Shown here: positions 30,895 to 40,186 of the stretch, one piece after another
Layout: every line of letters starts with the position of its first letter
How positions within the stretch are numbered: the first letter of the stretch is position 1
Origin: Streptomyces mangrovisoli
GTDB lineage: Bacteria; Actinomycetota; Actinomycetes; Streptomycetales; Streptomycetaceae
Length of the DNA stretch: 64,000 nt
Assembly (NCBI RefSeq): GCF_000974985.2
Contig: NZ_LAVA02000012.1
Span: 1-64,000 of the forward strand
Direction of reading: 5' to 3'
The notes under the pieces: generated by a model
The model's input: only the letters and a program-made list of their open reading frames with translations
The model's database searches: none
Told to the model about the DNA's origin: nothing
Position numbers and translations under genes: made by a program

Positions 30895-32319
30895 TCAGGC
30901 GCCCGCGCCGAGTTCGCGGACCGCCTCCGCGAACGCGTCACCGCGCTTGTTGTAGTTGGTGAACATGTCCATCGAGGCGCAGGCCGGGGCGAGCAGTACC
31001 GTGTCGCCCGGCCGAGCGAGCCGCCGCGCCTCCTGGACAGCCTGGAGCATCGCCCCAGTGTCGGTCCGCTCGAGGTCGACCACGGGTACTTCCGGCGCGT
31101 GTCGCGCCAGGGCCTCGCGGATCAGCGCGCGGTCGGCGCCGATCAGGACGGCACCCCGCAGCCGCGGCGCGGACTTGGCGACGATTTCGTCGAAGGTGGC
31201 GCCCTTCGCCAGGCCGCCCGCAATCCATACGATCGACTCATATGCCGCCAACGAGGCTTCCGCGGCATGGGTGTTGGTGGCCTTGGAGTCGTCGACGTAC
31301 GACACGCCGTCCACGTCGGCGACGTGCGCGATGCGGTGCGCGTCCGGCGTGAAGGCCCGCAGACCGTCGCGTACGGCCGCGGCGGGCACCCCGTAGGCGC
31401 GCGCGAGGGCCGCCGCCGCAAGGGCGTTGGCGATGTTGTGCGGGGCGGCCGGGACGACGTCGGAGACCTCGGCGAGTTCCTGCGCGTTGCGCTGCCGGTT
31501 CTCGACGAACGCCCGGTCGACCAGGATGCCTTCCACGACGCCGAGTTGGGAGGGGCCGGGGGCGCCGAGGGTGAAGCCGACGGCGCGGCAGCCCTCCTCG
31601 ACGTCGGCCTCGCGCACCAGGTCCTCGGTGAGCTTGTCGGCCACGTTGTAGACGCAGGCGACCCGGTTGCCCTCGTAGATCCGGCCCTTGTCGGCGGCGT
31701 ACGCCTCCATCGAGCCGTGCCAGTCGAGATGGTCGGGCGCCAGGTTGAGCACGGCACCGGAGTGGGCGCGCACGGAGGGCGCCCAGTGCAGCTGGTAGCT
31801 CGACAGCTCCACGGCGAGCACGTCGTACGTCTCCTCGCCGAGCACGGCGTCGAGGACGGAGACGCCGATGTTGCCGACGGCGGCGGTGCGCAGGCCCGCG
31901 GCCTTCAGGATCGAGGCGAGCATCTGGACCGTGGTGGTCTTGCCGTTGGTGCCGGTGACGGCGAGCCAGGGCGCGGCGTCCGGGCCGCGCAGCCGCCAGG
32001 CCAGCTCCACGTCGCCCCAGACCGGCACGCCGGCCTCGGCGGCCGCGGCGAACAGCGGCTTGTCCGGCTTCCAGCCGGGCGCGGTGACGATCAGTTCGGT
32101 GCCGGCGGGCAGGGTCGCCCCGTCGCCGAGGCGCACGGTGACGCCCAGCGCCTCCAGTTCGGCGGCCTGCGCGCGGGAGCGCTCGTCGTCGCCGTCGTTG
32201 ACGACCGTGACGACCGCGCCGAGTCCGCGCAGCACCTTGGCCGCCGGGATGCCGGAGACGCCGAGCCCGGCGACGGTGACGTTCTTGCCCTGCCAGTCGG
32301 TCACTTCTCGGCTGCCCAT
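30895..32319 (-). CDS. murD: UDP-MurNAc-L-Ala:D-Glu ligase
   Basis: A 474-aa cytoplasmic Mur ligase adding D-glutamate to UDP-MurNAc-L-Ala. It has the N-terminal Rossmann-like domain (VAGLGVSGIPAAKVL) and the ATP-binding P-loop GTNGKTTT at 123-130. VDDSKATN appears later, and IWIAGGLAKG lies in the C-terminal domain. Two starts are possible: the ATG at 32319, overlapping mraY by 19 nt, and a GTG at 32304 overlapping the mraY stop as GTGA. Neither has a clear Shine-Dalgarno, which suits coupling to mraY. I used the ATG. Confidence 0.95.
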   Translation of the reverse strand: MGSREVTDWQGKNVTVAGLGVSGIPAAKVLRGLGAVVTVVNDGDDERSRAQAAELEALGVTVRLGDGATLPAGTELIVTAPGWKPDKPLFAAAAEAGVPVWGDVELAWRLRGPDAAPWLAVTGTNGKTTTVQMLASILKAAGLRTAAVGNIGVSVLDAVLGEETYDVLAVELSSYQLHWAPSVRAHSGAVLNLAPDHLDWHGSMEAYAADKGRIYEGNRVACVYNVADKLTEDLVREADVEEGCRAVGFTLGAPGPSQLGVVEGILVDRAFVENRQRNAQELAEVSDVVPAAPHNIANALAAAALARAYGVPAAAVRDGLRAFTPDAHRIAHVADVDGVSYVDDSKATNTHAAEASLAAYESIVWIAGGLAKGATFDEIVAKSAPRLRGAVLIGADRALIREALARHAPEVPVVDLERTDTGAMLQAVQEARRLARPGDTVLLAPACASMDMFTNYNKRGDAFAEAVRELGAGA

Positions 32320-33374
32320 CCCGCGTAGAAGAGGCCCAGTCCGACAATCACGCAGATGCCCTGGATGATCCAGAAGCGGACCACCACAAGTACCTCGGAC
32401 CAGCCCTTGAGTTCGAAGTGGTGCTGGAGCGGGGCCATCCGGAAGACGCGCTTCCCGGTGAGCCGGAAGGAGCCGACCTGGATGACCACCGACATGGTGA
32501 TGAGGACGAACAGACCGCCGAGGAGCGCTATCAGCAGCTCCGTCCGGGAGCAGATCGCGAGGCCGGCGAGGACACCGCCGAGCGCCAGCGAACCGGTGTC
32601 GCCCATGAAGATCTTGGCGGGCGAGGTGTTCCACCACAGGAAGCCGAGACAGGCGCCCATCAGCGCCGAGGCGATGACCGCGAGGTCCAGCGGATCGCGC
32701 ACCTCGTAGCAGGCGTTGGGGTTGGTCAGGGTCGTCGCGTTGGCGCAGGACTCCTGGAACTGCCAGACACCGATGAACGTGTAGGCGCCGAAGACCAGCA
32801 CGGAGGCGCCGGTGGCGAGACCGTCCAGGCCGTCGGTGAGGTTCACGCCGTTCGACATCGCGAGAATCATGAACAGCGCCCAGACCACGAACAGCACCGG
32901 ACCGATGGTCCAGCCGAAGTCCGTGATGAACGACAGCTTCGTGGACGCCGGTGTGTTGCCGCGGGAGTCCTGGAACTGGAGCGCGAGCACCGCGAAGCCG
33001 ATGCCGACGATCAGCTGGCCGGCCATCTTCGCCTTGGCCCGCAGACCGAGCGAGCGCCGCTTGACGATCTTGATGTAGTCGTCGAGGAAGCCGACCATGC
33101 CCATGCCCACCATGAGGCCGAGCACCAGCAGGCCCGAGTAGGTCGGGGCGTAACCGGTGATCACCTTCGACAGGAAGTAGGCCGCGACGGTCGCCAGGAT
33201 GAAGGCGATGCCGCCCATGGTCGGCGTACCGCGCTTGCTGGCGTGCTCGCGCGGGCCGTCGTCCCGGATGTACTGGCCGTAACCCTTGCGGGCCAGCAGC
33301 TTGATCAGCAGCGGGGTGCCGATCAGGGTCAGGAACAGACCAATGACTCCTGCGAACAGGATCTGCTTCATCAT
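32301..33374 (-). CDS. mraY: Phospho-MurNAc-pentapeptide translocase
   Basis: A 357-aa polytopic enzyme that moves phospho-MurNAc-pentapeptide to undecaprenyl phosphate, making lipid I. About ten membrane helices are present. The Mg2+-binding and catalytic motifs are FLDDYIK (DDY at 98-100), NGVNLTDGLDGLA and FMGDTGSLALGG, and APLQHHFELKGW near the C-terminus is the HHFE motif. The ATG at 33374 overlaps the murF stop (ATGATGA), so translation is coupled. Confidence 0.98.
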   Translation of the reverse strand: MMKQILFAGVIGLFLTLIGTPLLIKLLARKGYGQYIRDDGPREHASKRGTPTMGGIAFILATVAAYFLSKVITGYAPTYSGLLVLGLMVGMGMVGFLDDYIKIVKRRSLGLRAKAKMAGQLIVGIGFAVLALQFQDSRGNTPASTKLSFITDFGWTIGPVLFVVWALFMILAMSNGVNLTDGLDGLATGASVLVFGAYTFIGVWQFQESCANATTLTNPNACYEVRDPLDLAVIASALMGACLGFLWWNTSPAKIFMGDTGSLALGGVLAGLAICSRTELLIALLGGLFVLITMSVVIQVGSFRLTGKRVFRMAPLQHHFELKGWSEVLVVVRFWIIQGICVIVGLGLFYAGWAAEK

Positions 33375-34777
33375 CGGGCAGCGACCTCACCCTCGGCACC
33401 GGTCTCGAGCAGCGCCTGGGCAACGCTCTCCAGACCGACCGAACGGGACGCCTTCACGAGCACGACGTCCCCTGGGCGCAATTCGCTGCGCAACAGGTCG
33501 ACCGCCGCCTGTGCGTCGGACACGTGCACCGACTCCTCACCCCACGAACCCTCGTTATATGCGCCCAGTTGCAGCCAGGACGCTTCCCTGCCCCCGACCG
33601 CGACGAGCTTGCCGACATTGAGCCGGACGGCGAGCCGTCCGACCGCGTCGTGCTCGGCGAGCGCCTCGTCCCCGAGCTCGGCCATCTTGCCGAGCACCGC
33701 CCAGGTCCGCCGCCCCTTGCCCATGGCCGCGAGCGCGCGCAGGGCGGCTCGCATGGACTCGGGATTGGCGTTGTAGGCGTCGTTGACGATGGTCACGCCG
33801 TCCGGGCGCTCGGTGACCTCCATACGCCAGCGGGAGAGGGAGCCCGCCTCGGAGAGCGCGGTGGCGATCTCTTCCGCGGACATGCCCAGCTCATGAGCGA
33901 CGGCGGCCGCGGCGAGCGCGTTCGACACGTGGTGCTCACCGTACAGGCGCATGGTCACATCGCTTGCACCGGAGGGTGTGTGAAGCCTGAAGGAGGGCTG
34001 TCCGCTGTCCGTGAGTCGCACGTTCTCGGCGCGAACGTCCGCTTCGTCGCTCTCTCCGAAAAGGAGCACCTTCGCCTTCGTGCGGGAGGCCATGGCCCGG
34101 ACGAGCGGGTCGTCGGCGTTGAGGATCGCGGCGCCGTCCTCGGGCAGCGCCTCGACGAGTTCGCCCTTCGCCTGCGCGATCTGCTCGCGGCCGCCGAACT
34201 CGCCGATGTGGGCGGTGCCGACGTTCAGCACCAGGCCGACCTTCGGCGGCGTCAGACCGGTGAGGTAGCGGATGTGGCCGATGCCGCGGGCGCCCATCTC
34301 CAGCACGAGGAACTGCGTCTCCTCGGTGGCGCTGAGCGCGGTCAGCGGCAGCCCGATCTCGTTGTTGAGCGAGCCCGGCGTGAACACCGTCGGCGCCTTG
34401 GACCGCAGGACCTGCGCGATGAGGTCCTTGGTGCTGGTCTTGCCCGCGGAGCCGGTGAGGGCCACGAGGGTCGCGCCGAGCCGTCGTACGACATGGCGGG
34501 CGAGGGCGCCGAGGGCGCTCTGCACGTCGTCGACGACGATCGACGGCACGCCGGTCGGCCGGGACCCGAGGACGGCCACGGCGCCGGCCTCGACCACGGC
34601 CGCGGCGAAGTCGTGTCCGTCGACGCGTTCACCCGCGAACGCGACGAAGAGGCTGCCGGGCACCGCCTCACGGGAGTCCCGGACGACGGGTCCGGTCACC
34701 TCGACGGACGGATCCGGTATGTCGTACGTCTGCCCGCCGACGACTGCTGCGATCTCGGCGAGAGAAAGGGCGATCAC
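33371..34777 (-). CDS. murF: UDP-MurNAc-tripeptide:D-Ala-D-Ala ligase
   Basis: A 468-aa Mur ligase adding D-Ala-D-Ala to complete the cytoplasmic wall precursor. The N-domain has VVRDSREAVPGSLFVAF, the ATP-binding loop is GSAGKTSTK at 109-117, and VNDAYNANPESMRAAL is the characteristic MurF segment. A GTG at 34777 starts it, 4 nt after the murE stop. It overlaps mraY by 4 nt. Confidence 0.97.
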   Translation of the reverse strand: MIALSLAEIAAVVGGQTYDIPDPSVEVTGPVVRDSREAVPGSLFVAFAGERVDGHDFAAAVVEAGAVAVLGSRPTGVPSIVVDDVQSALGALARHVVRRLGATLVALTGSAGKTSTKDLIAQVLRSKAPTVFTPGSLNNEIGLPLTALSATEETQFLVLEMGARGIGHIRYLTGLTPPKVGLVLNVGTAHIGEFGGREQIAQAKGELVEALPEDGAAILNADDPLVRAMASRTKAKVLLFGESDEADVRAENVRLTDSGQPSFRLHTPSGASDVTMRLYGEHHVSNALAAAAVAHELGMSAEEIATALSEAGSLSRWRMEVTERPDGVTIVNDAYNANPESMRAALRALAAMGKGRRTWAVLGKMAELGDEALAEHDAVGRLAVRLNVGKLVAVGGREASWLQLGAYNEGSWGEESVHVSDAQAAVDLLRSELRPGDVVLVKASRSVGLESVAQALLETGAEGEVAAR

Positions 34778-34781
34778 AAGT

Positions 34782-36302
34782 TCATCCCTGGGTCTGCTGG
34801 ATAGCTTCGCGAAGCACCAGGCGGTCGTCGAAGGGACGGACCACCCCGGCGATGTCCTGGCCCTGCTCGTGGCCCTTGCCCGCGACCAGCACGGTGTCCC
34901 CGGGCCGCGCGCGGCCGACCGCGGCGGCGACGGCCGCGGCCCGGTCCTCGAACAGGAGGACCTCGCCGCGCTCGTGCACCGGTACGGACGCCGCGCCCTC
35001 GAGCATGGTGGCGAGGATCGCGAGGGGGTCCTCGGAGCGGGGGTTGTCGGAGGTCAGTACGGCGGTGTCGGCGAGCCGGGCGACGGCGGCGCCCATCGGC
35101 GCGCGCTTGGTCCGGTCGCGGTCGCCGCCGCAGCCGAGCACGACGTGCAGCCGCCCCTCGGTGACCTTGCGCAGCGCGCGCAGCACCGATTCGACGGCGT
35201 CGGTCTTGTGGGCGTAGTCAACGACGGCGAGATACGGCTGCCCGGCGTCGACCCGCTCGAGGCGGCCCGGCACGCCCGGCACCGCGGCGACCCCGTCGGC
35301 CGCGGCCTGCGGGTCGAGTCCGGCGGCGGCCAGCGCGACGATCGCGGCGAGGGTGTTCGCCACGTTGAACGGGCCGGGCAGCGGCGACCTGGCCCGCACC
35401 CGCACGGCGTCCGGGCCCACGACGGTGAACTCCGAGTCCATGGGCCCGATCCGGACGTCCTCGGCGCGCCAGTCGGCGTCCGGGTCGCCCTCGGCGGAGA
35501 AGGTCACCACCGGGACCTCCGACTCCTTGGTGAGCCGGCGGCCGTACTCGTCGTCGTAGTTGACCACGCCGAGTCTGCTGCGTCTGGCGGTGAACAGCTG
35601 CGCCTTGGCCCGGAAGTAGTCCTCCATGTCGGAGTGGAACTCCATGTGCTCCGGGCTCAGGTTGTTGAAGACCGCGACGTCGAAGACGCAGCCGTCGACC
35701 CGGCCGAGCACGAGGGCGTGGCTGGACACCTCCATGGCGACCGCCTCGACGCCGCGTTCGCGCATGACGGCGAACAGGGCCTGGAGGTCGGTGGCCTCGG
35801 GAGTGGTGCGCTCGGACTTGATGCGCTCGTCGCCGATCCGCGTCTCCACCGTGCCGATGAGCCCGGTGGAGCGGGCCGTGCGCAGGCCGCCCTCGACCAG
35901 GTAGGCCGTGGTGGTCTTGCCGGAGGTGCCGGTGATGCCGATCTGGAGCAGGCCGTGGCCGGGGTGGCCGTAGACCGTGGCCGCCAGTTCTCCCATCCGC
36001 GCCCGCGGATCGTCCACGACCAGTGCCGGCAGGCCCGCGGCGGCGGCGCGCCGGGCGCCGGCCGGGTCCGTCAGCACGGCGACCGCGCCCAGGCTCGCGG
36101 CCTGGGTGACGAAGTCGGCGCCGTGGGCGCGGGCGCCGGGCAGGGCGGCGTACAGGTCGCCTGGGCGCACGGCCCGCGAGTCATGGGTGATGCCCGTGAC
36201 CTCGGCGGCGCTCTCCGGCGTGGCGGCACCCAGCTGATCGGCGAGCTCCGCGAGGGGTGTGGCGGAGACCTGAACCGGTCGTGGCGGCCCCGGATATGTC
36301 AC
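34782..36302 (-). CDS. murE: UDP-MurNAc-dipeptide:diaminopimelate ligase
   Basis: A 506-aa Mur ligase adding diaminopimelate to UDP-MurNAc-L-Ala-D-Glu. It has GITHDSRAVRPGDLYAALPG in the N-domain, the P-loop GTSGKTTT at 125-132 and the DNPR motif (LTSDNPRSEDP) typical of DAP-adding enzymes; Streptomyces walls contain the LL isomer. The frame stays open back to the ftsI stop. The GTG at 36302 with AAGGG about 8 nt upstream gives a family-like start (MTYPGPPRP). An ATG at 36431 would add 43 Pro-rich residues and cannot be excluded. Confidence 0.96.
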   Translation of the reverse strand: MTYPGPPRPVQVSATPLAELADQLGAATPESAAEVTGITHDSRAVRPGDLYAALPGARAHGADFVTQAASLGAVAVLTDPAGARRAAAAGLPALVVDDPRARMGELAATVYGHPGHGLLQIGITGTSGKTTTAYLVEGGLRTARSTGLIGTVETRIGDERIKSERTTPEATDLQALFAVMRERGVEAVAMEVSSHALVLGRVDGCVFDVAVFNNLSPEHMEFHSDMEDYFRAKAQLFTARRSRLGVVNYDDEYGRRLTKESEVPVVTFSAEGDPDADWRAEDVRIGPMDSEFTVVGPDAVRVRARSPLPGPFNVANTLAAIVALAAAGLDPQAAADGVAAVPGVPGRLERVDAGQPYLAVVDYAHKTDAVESVLRALRKVTEGRLHVVLGCGGDRDRTKRAPMGAAVARLADTAVLTSDNPRSEDPLAILATMLEGAASVPVHERGEVLLFEDRAAAVAAAVGRARPGDTVLVAGKGHEQGQDIAGVVRPFDDRLVLREAIQQTQG

Positions 36303-36607
36303 GGAAGCGCCCTTCTGGGTGGTTTGGGACTGATCAGCGTGTGGCACGGCGGTGAGCGTACCGGGCGCACCCGCTTCGGGGCGAAGCGAGGGCGCGGGTG
36401 GGGTGTGGTTCCCGGGATCGGGCGGTGGCATCGTCACGGAGCGTTCCTGGCTGGTCGCGCTGATCAGGGACGGGGTGGGGTCGTGGTGGGCGGGTCGGGT
36501 TCCGGCCGGGGGCCGAGAGCGGGAGCGGTCGGTACGGGAGGTGAGTACGGGCGGTGGGTCCAGGGCTTGTGGCCGCGGTGGGTCCGAGGCTCGTGGCCGC
36601 GGCGGGT
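36303..36607 (-). other. Open spacer between ftsI and murE
   Basis: Unusually for this compact cluster, 305 nt separate ftsI from murE. The murE frame is open throughout but reads as Pro/Arg/Ala-rich low complexity without conserved features. The left three quarters show nothing distinctive beyond two copies of CTGATCAG (about 36331 and 36459). The right end is a tandem repeat derived from the ftsI 3' end. No promoter could be identified. Confidence 0.6.
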
Positions 36608-36624
36608 CTAGGGCTTGTAGCTGA
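36553..36624 (-). repeat. 24-bp tandem repeat, three copies, at ftsI 3' end
   Basis: Three 24-bp units (36553-36576, 36577-36600, 36601-36624), each of the form GGTGGGTCCAGGGCTTGTGGC plus three bases, differ at a few positions. The first unit in the ftsI reading direction includes the last codons and stop of ftsI (SYKP-stop). The array therefore looks like local duplication of the gene end into the spacer. Confidence 0.85.
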
Positions 36625-38572
36625 CGGGGAGGTTCGCGGCCTTGGCGCCCGTCGGCGCGATCTGGAGCGTCTTCAGCGCGAACTCCATGACCTGCTTGTA
36701 GACGGGTCCGCAGATCTGGCCGCCGAAGTAGCTGCCCTTGGTGGCGTTCTGGATCGCGCAGTAGACGGTGATCCGGGGCTTGTCCGCGGGGGCGAACCCG
36801 GCGAACGACGAGGTGTAGCCGTGGTACTTGCCGGTGGCCGGATCCACTCGGTTGGCGGTGCCGGTCTTCCCCGCCACCCGGTACCCCGGGATGCGCGCCT
36901 TGATGCCGGTGCCCTGCTCGTCGTCCACCACCGACTCCAGCATCTGGGCGAGTTCCTTCGCCGTCTTCGTGCTGACCACCCTGGTCTTCTTGGGGGTCGC
37001 CGCCTCGGTGTAGCGCCCGTCCGCGTCCTTGGTGCCGCGCACCAGGGTGGGCTCGACGCGCACGCCGCCGTTGGCGATGGTCGAGTACACGGACGCCGCC
37101 TGCACGGCGTTGAGCGACATGCCCTGGCCGAAGGGGATCGTGTACTGCTGCGAGGTGGACCACTTGTCCGCCGGGGCGAGGATGCCCTTGGTCTCGCCGG
37201 GGAAGCCGAGCCCGGTGTAGCTGCCGATGCCGAACTTGCGCAGGTAGGAGTAGAGCACCTTGTCCGCCTGGGCCTGCGTCTTGCCGAGCTGCCCGGTGGC
37301 CAGGATGGTGCCGATGTTGCTGGACTTCGCGAGCACCCCGTTGAGGGTCAGGTACCAGGTGCCGTGGTCCACGTCGTCCTGGAAGAGGCGGTCCCCGCGG
37401 TGCAGCCGGTTGGGCACCACGACGTGCGTGAGCGGGGTGGCGGCGTTCTCCTCCAGTACGGCGGCCATGGACATCACCTTGGCCGTGGAGCCGGGTTCGT
37501 AGGCGTCCTGGAGGGCCGCGTTGCCCATGGCGGTGGCGTCCGCCTGGGAGAGGTCGTTGGGGTCGAAGCCCGGCGAGTTGGCCATGGCGAGGATCTGCCC
37601 GGTCTGCGTGTCCTGCACGACGACGTAGCCGCGGTCCGCGCCGGACTTCTTCACCTGCTCGGAGATGGCGTTCTGCGCGGCCCACTGGATGTCGCGGTCG
37701 ATGGTCAGCTCGATGTCCGAGCCGGCCACGGCCGGGGTCTCGGTGGAGCCCGCCGTCGGCACCTCCCGGCCGCCGGACTGGGCGTAGCGGATCTTGCCGT
37801 CCTTGCCGGACAGCTCCGAGTTCAGCTGCTGCTCGATGCCGCCGCCGCCCTTGCCCTCGGCGTTGACCCAGCCCAGTATCCCGGCGGCGAGGTCGCCGTT
37901 GGGGTACACGCGCTTGCTGCTGGGGTCGGAGAAGACGCCGGCGAGGACGTTGGCGGTGCCCTTGTCGGTGGCGGCCTTGTCCGCGAGGGCGGACTTCAGG
38001 TCCTTGATCTGCTTCCAGGTCTGCGGGGTCTGCCGGCGGGCCAGCAGCACATACCGGGTGTTCTTGGTGCGGAGCTTCTTGACCAGCGCCGACTGCTCCT
38101 GGCCGAGGATCGGCGCGAGCAGCGCGGCGGCCTGCTCGGGCCCGTCGTCCACGCCGAGCTGTTTACGCGTGAACATCGTGGGGTCGGCGGTGATGTCGTC
38201 GGCGTCCACGCTGATGGCGAGCGCGACGCCGTTGCGGTCGGTGATCCCGCCGCGCTCGGCGGCCAGGGTGTGCACGACGTAGCGGTTCTGGTCGGCCCGC
38301 GCCGCGTACGCGCTCGCGTCGACCGCCTGCACCTGGAGCAGCCGTACGACGAAGACGGACAGCACGAGGGTGAGCGCGAGGCCGACCATCCTCAGGCGGG
38401 GGCGGGGGCTGCCGAGCCGGATGATCTTCGGCGCCGGGGGCCGGGGCCCGCCGGGGCGGCGCACGGGCCGCGCTCCCGGCCCGGCCTGCCGACGCGCCTG
38501 CGCGGCCCGGGAAGGCTTCGCCGGGCCGGGCACACGGCGACGCGGTGCTTGCCTGTCGGACACTTCCGTCAC
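36608..38572 (-). CDS. ftsI: Septal class B penicillin-binding protein FtsI
   Basis: A 654-aa bitopic transpeptidase crosslinking septal peptidoglycan with FtsW. A basic, Pro/Arg-rich cytoplasmic tail (1-60) precedes one membrane helix (about 62-80). The dimerisation/pedestal domain covers about 95-300 and the transpeptidase domain about 310-640. Active-site motifs are STAK (362-365, Ser nucleophile), SSN (417-419) and KTGT (569-572). A GTG at 38572 overlaps the ftsL stop as GTGA. Its 3' end is partly duplicated downstream. Confidence 0.97.
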   Translation of the reverse strand: MTEVSDRQAPRRRVPGPAKPSRAAQARRQAGPGARPVRRPGGPRPPAPKIIRLGSPRPRLRMVGLALTLVLSVFVVRLLQVQAVDASAYAARADQNRYVVHTLAAERGGITDRNGVALAISVDADDITADPTMFTRKQLGVDDGPEQAAALLAPILGQEQSALVKKLRTKNTRYVLLARRQTPQTWKQIKDLKSALADKAATDKGTANVLAGVFSDPSSKRVYPNGDLAAGILGWVNAEGKGGGGIEQQLNSELSGKDGKIRYAQSGGREVPTAGSTETPAVAGSDIELTIDRDIQWAAQNAISEQVKKSGADRGYVVVQDTQTGQILAMANSPGFDPNDLSQADATAMGNAALQDAYEPGSTAKVMSMAAVLEENAATPLTHVVVPNRLHRGDRLFQDDVDHGTWYLTLNGVLAKSSNIGTILATGQLGKTQAQADKVLYSYLRKFGIGSYTGLGFPGETKGILAPADKWSTSQQYTIPFGQGMSLNAVQAASVYSTIANGGVRVEPTLVRGTKDADGRYTEAATPKKTRVVSTKTAKELAQMLESVVDDEQGTGIKARIPGYRVAGKTGTANRVDPATGKYHGYTSSFAGFAPADKPRITVYCAIQNATKGSYFGGQICGPVYKQVMEFALKTLQIAPTGAKAANLPVSYKP

Positions 38573-39126
38573 CTGCCGGGGGTCGAGGGCGTGGCGGGCA
38601 CGGCCGTGGCCGTGCCCGCGGACGGCGAGGCCACCGGGCTCGCGGGGACGGACGCGGGGCCCGTGGGGAGGGACGCCCGGTTCGCCGGTGCGGCGGACGG
38701 CGCGCCGGTGGGCAGCGCCTCGGGGGCCAGGACCAGGGGGCCGCGGGCCGCGCTCTGGTCGGCGGAGGCGGGGCTGGGGACGCCCTTCACGGTGCCGTCG
38801 GGGTCGAGGAAGGCGGGGTCGCCGCCGGGCACCATGCCGAGTTCACGGGCGCGGCGCTGGAGGGCGTCGGGCGCGGAGTAGGAGTCGATGTCCCGCTGGA
38901 GCGCCTGCTCCTCGTCGGTGAGGCTCTTGGTGTCCTTCTGGAGGTCGTCGAGCTTGAACGAGCCCTCACTGAGCGCGGAGTTCAGCACCAGCAGGCCGAT
39001 GAGCCCGCCGCCGAGGAGCAGGACGACGAGAAGCACGAACGGGGTGCGGGCGGCGCCGCCGGAACCGGCCGGCAGGAGCCGCGCGAGGCGGGCGGCCCGC
39101 CCCCTCAGCTCGGGTTTCCTGTTCAC
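38569..39126 (-). CDS. ftsL: Divisome protein FtsL-like
   Basis: A 185-aa bitopic protein: a basic N-terminus (MNRKPELRGRAARLARLL), a membrane helix (about 30-52, FVLLVVLLLGGGLIGLLVL), then a leucine-zipper-like coiled coil (SFKLDDLQKDTKSLTDEEQ). An Ala/Pro/Ser-rich low-complexity tail fills about the last 75 residues, an actinobacterial trait. It matches FtsL in position (rsmH-ftsL-ftsI) and topology; the sequence itself is poorly conserved. A GTG at 39126 has GGGGAGG upstream; the longer open frame has none. Confidence 0.9.
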   Translation of the reverse strand: MNRKPELRGRAARLARLLPAGSGGAARTPFVLLVVLLLGGGLIGLLVLNSALSEGSFKLDDLQKDTKSLTDEEQALQRDIDSYSAPDALQRRARELGMVPGGDPAFLDPDGTVKGVPSPASADQSAARGPLVLAPEALPTGAPSAAPANRASLPTGPASVPASPVASPSAGTATAVPATPSTPGR

Positions 39127-39229
39127 GCACCCTCCCCTGGAGCAGCGTCGCCGGTCCGGCCGGGGCACCTCGCCCGTCCCGGACCCGGTGGATCGGGCCG
39201 GCCCGTACGCCCGGGACCCCGTGCGCCCC

Positions 39230-40186
39230 TCACTCCACGTCCTCCCTGATGCGCTCGGCGCCGCGCAGCCGCGCCGGTGCGGCGCGCCGGTTCTCGGCGA
39301 CCTCTTCCTCGGTGGGAAGTTCGGCACCGCGCGTGAGCAGCTTGAGCCGGGGCTGGTAGCGCTCCGGCACGACGGGCAGTCCGGGCGGCGCGGTGGTGGC
39401 GGCCCCGGCCGCGAACACCTGCTTGACCAGCCGGTCCTCCAGCGAGTGGTACGACAGCACGGCGATCCGGCCGCCCACGGCGAGCGCCTTCACCGCGGCC
39501 GGGATCGCCCGCTCCAGGACCGAGAGTTCGCCGTTGACCTCGATGCGCAGGGCCTGGAAGGTGCGCTTCGCGGGGTTGCCGCCGGTGCGCTTGGCCGCCT
39601 GCGGCAGCGCGTCCCGGATCAGCTCGACGAGCCGCGCGCTGTTGCTGAACGGCTCCTTCTCGCGCTCGCGCACGACGGCCGCCACGATCCGCTTGGCCTG
39701 CTTCTCCTCGCCGTACGCCCGCAGGATGCGGACGAGTTCGCCGGGCGGGTAGGTGTTGAGCACCTCGGCGGCGCTGATGCCGGTCGTCTGGTCCATGCGC
39801 ATGTCGAGGGGGGCGTCCTGCGCGTAGGCGAACCCGCGGTCGGCCTCGTCGAGCTGCATGGAGGAGACGCCGAGGTCGAACAGGACGCCCTGGACCTTCG
39901 GGATGCCCAGCCGCTCCAGCACGTCGGGGAGTTCGTCGTAGACGGCGTGCACGAGGGCGGCCCGCTCGCCGAACGGCGCGAGCCGCTCGCCGGACAGTCT
40001 GAGCGCCTCCTTGTCCCGGTCGAGGGCGACGAGCCGCGCCTCGGGGAACTGCGTCAGCAGGGCCTCGCTGTGTCCGCCGAGCCCGAGGGTGCAGTCGACG
40101 ACCACCGCTCCCGGCTCGCGCAGGGCGGGCGCCAGCATGTCCAGGCATCGCTGGAGCATCACCGGGACATGTCGACTCTCGCTCAA
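39230..40186 (-). CDS. rsmH: 16S rRNA m4C1402 methyltransferase RsmH
   Basis: A 318-aa SAM-dependent methyltransferase (MraW) that N4-methylates C1402 in the decoding centre of 16S rRNA and heads the dcw cluster. The SAM loop reads TLGLGGHS (33-40). Other family motifs are [30 protein letters not shown] and [15 protein letters not shown]. The start appears to be TTG at 40186 ([11 protein letters not shown]), with GAGAGG 5-6 nt before it. No mraZ lies upstream. The 103-nt gap to ftsL is larger than most in the cluster. Confidence 0.96.
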   Translation of the reverse strand: MSESRHVPVMLQRCLDMLAPALREPGAVVVDCTLGLGGHSEALLTQFPEARLVALDRDKEALRLSGERLAPFGERAALVHAVYDELPDVLERLGIPKVQGVLFDLGVSSMQLDEADRGFAYAQDAPLDMRMDQTTGISAAEVLNTYPPGELVRILRAYGEEKQAKRIVAAVVREREKEPFSNSARLVELIRDALPQAAKRTGGNPAKRTFQALRIEVNGELSVLERAIPAAVKALAVGGRIAVLSYHSLEDRLVKQVFAAGAATTAPPGLPVVPERYQPRLKLLTRGAELPTEEEVAENRRAAPARLRGAERIREDVE

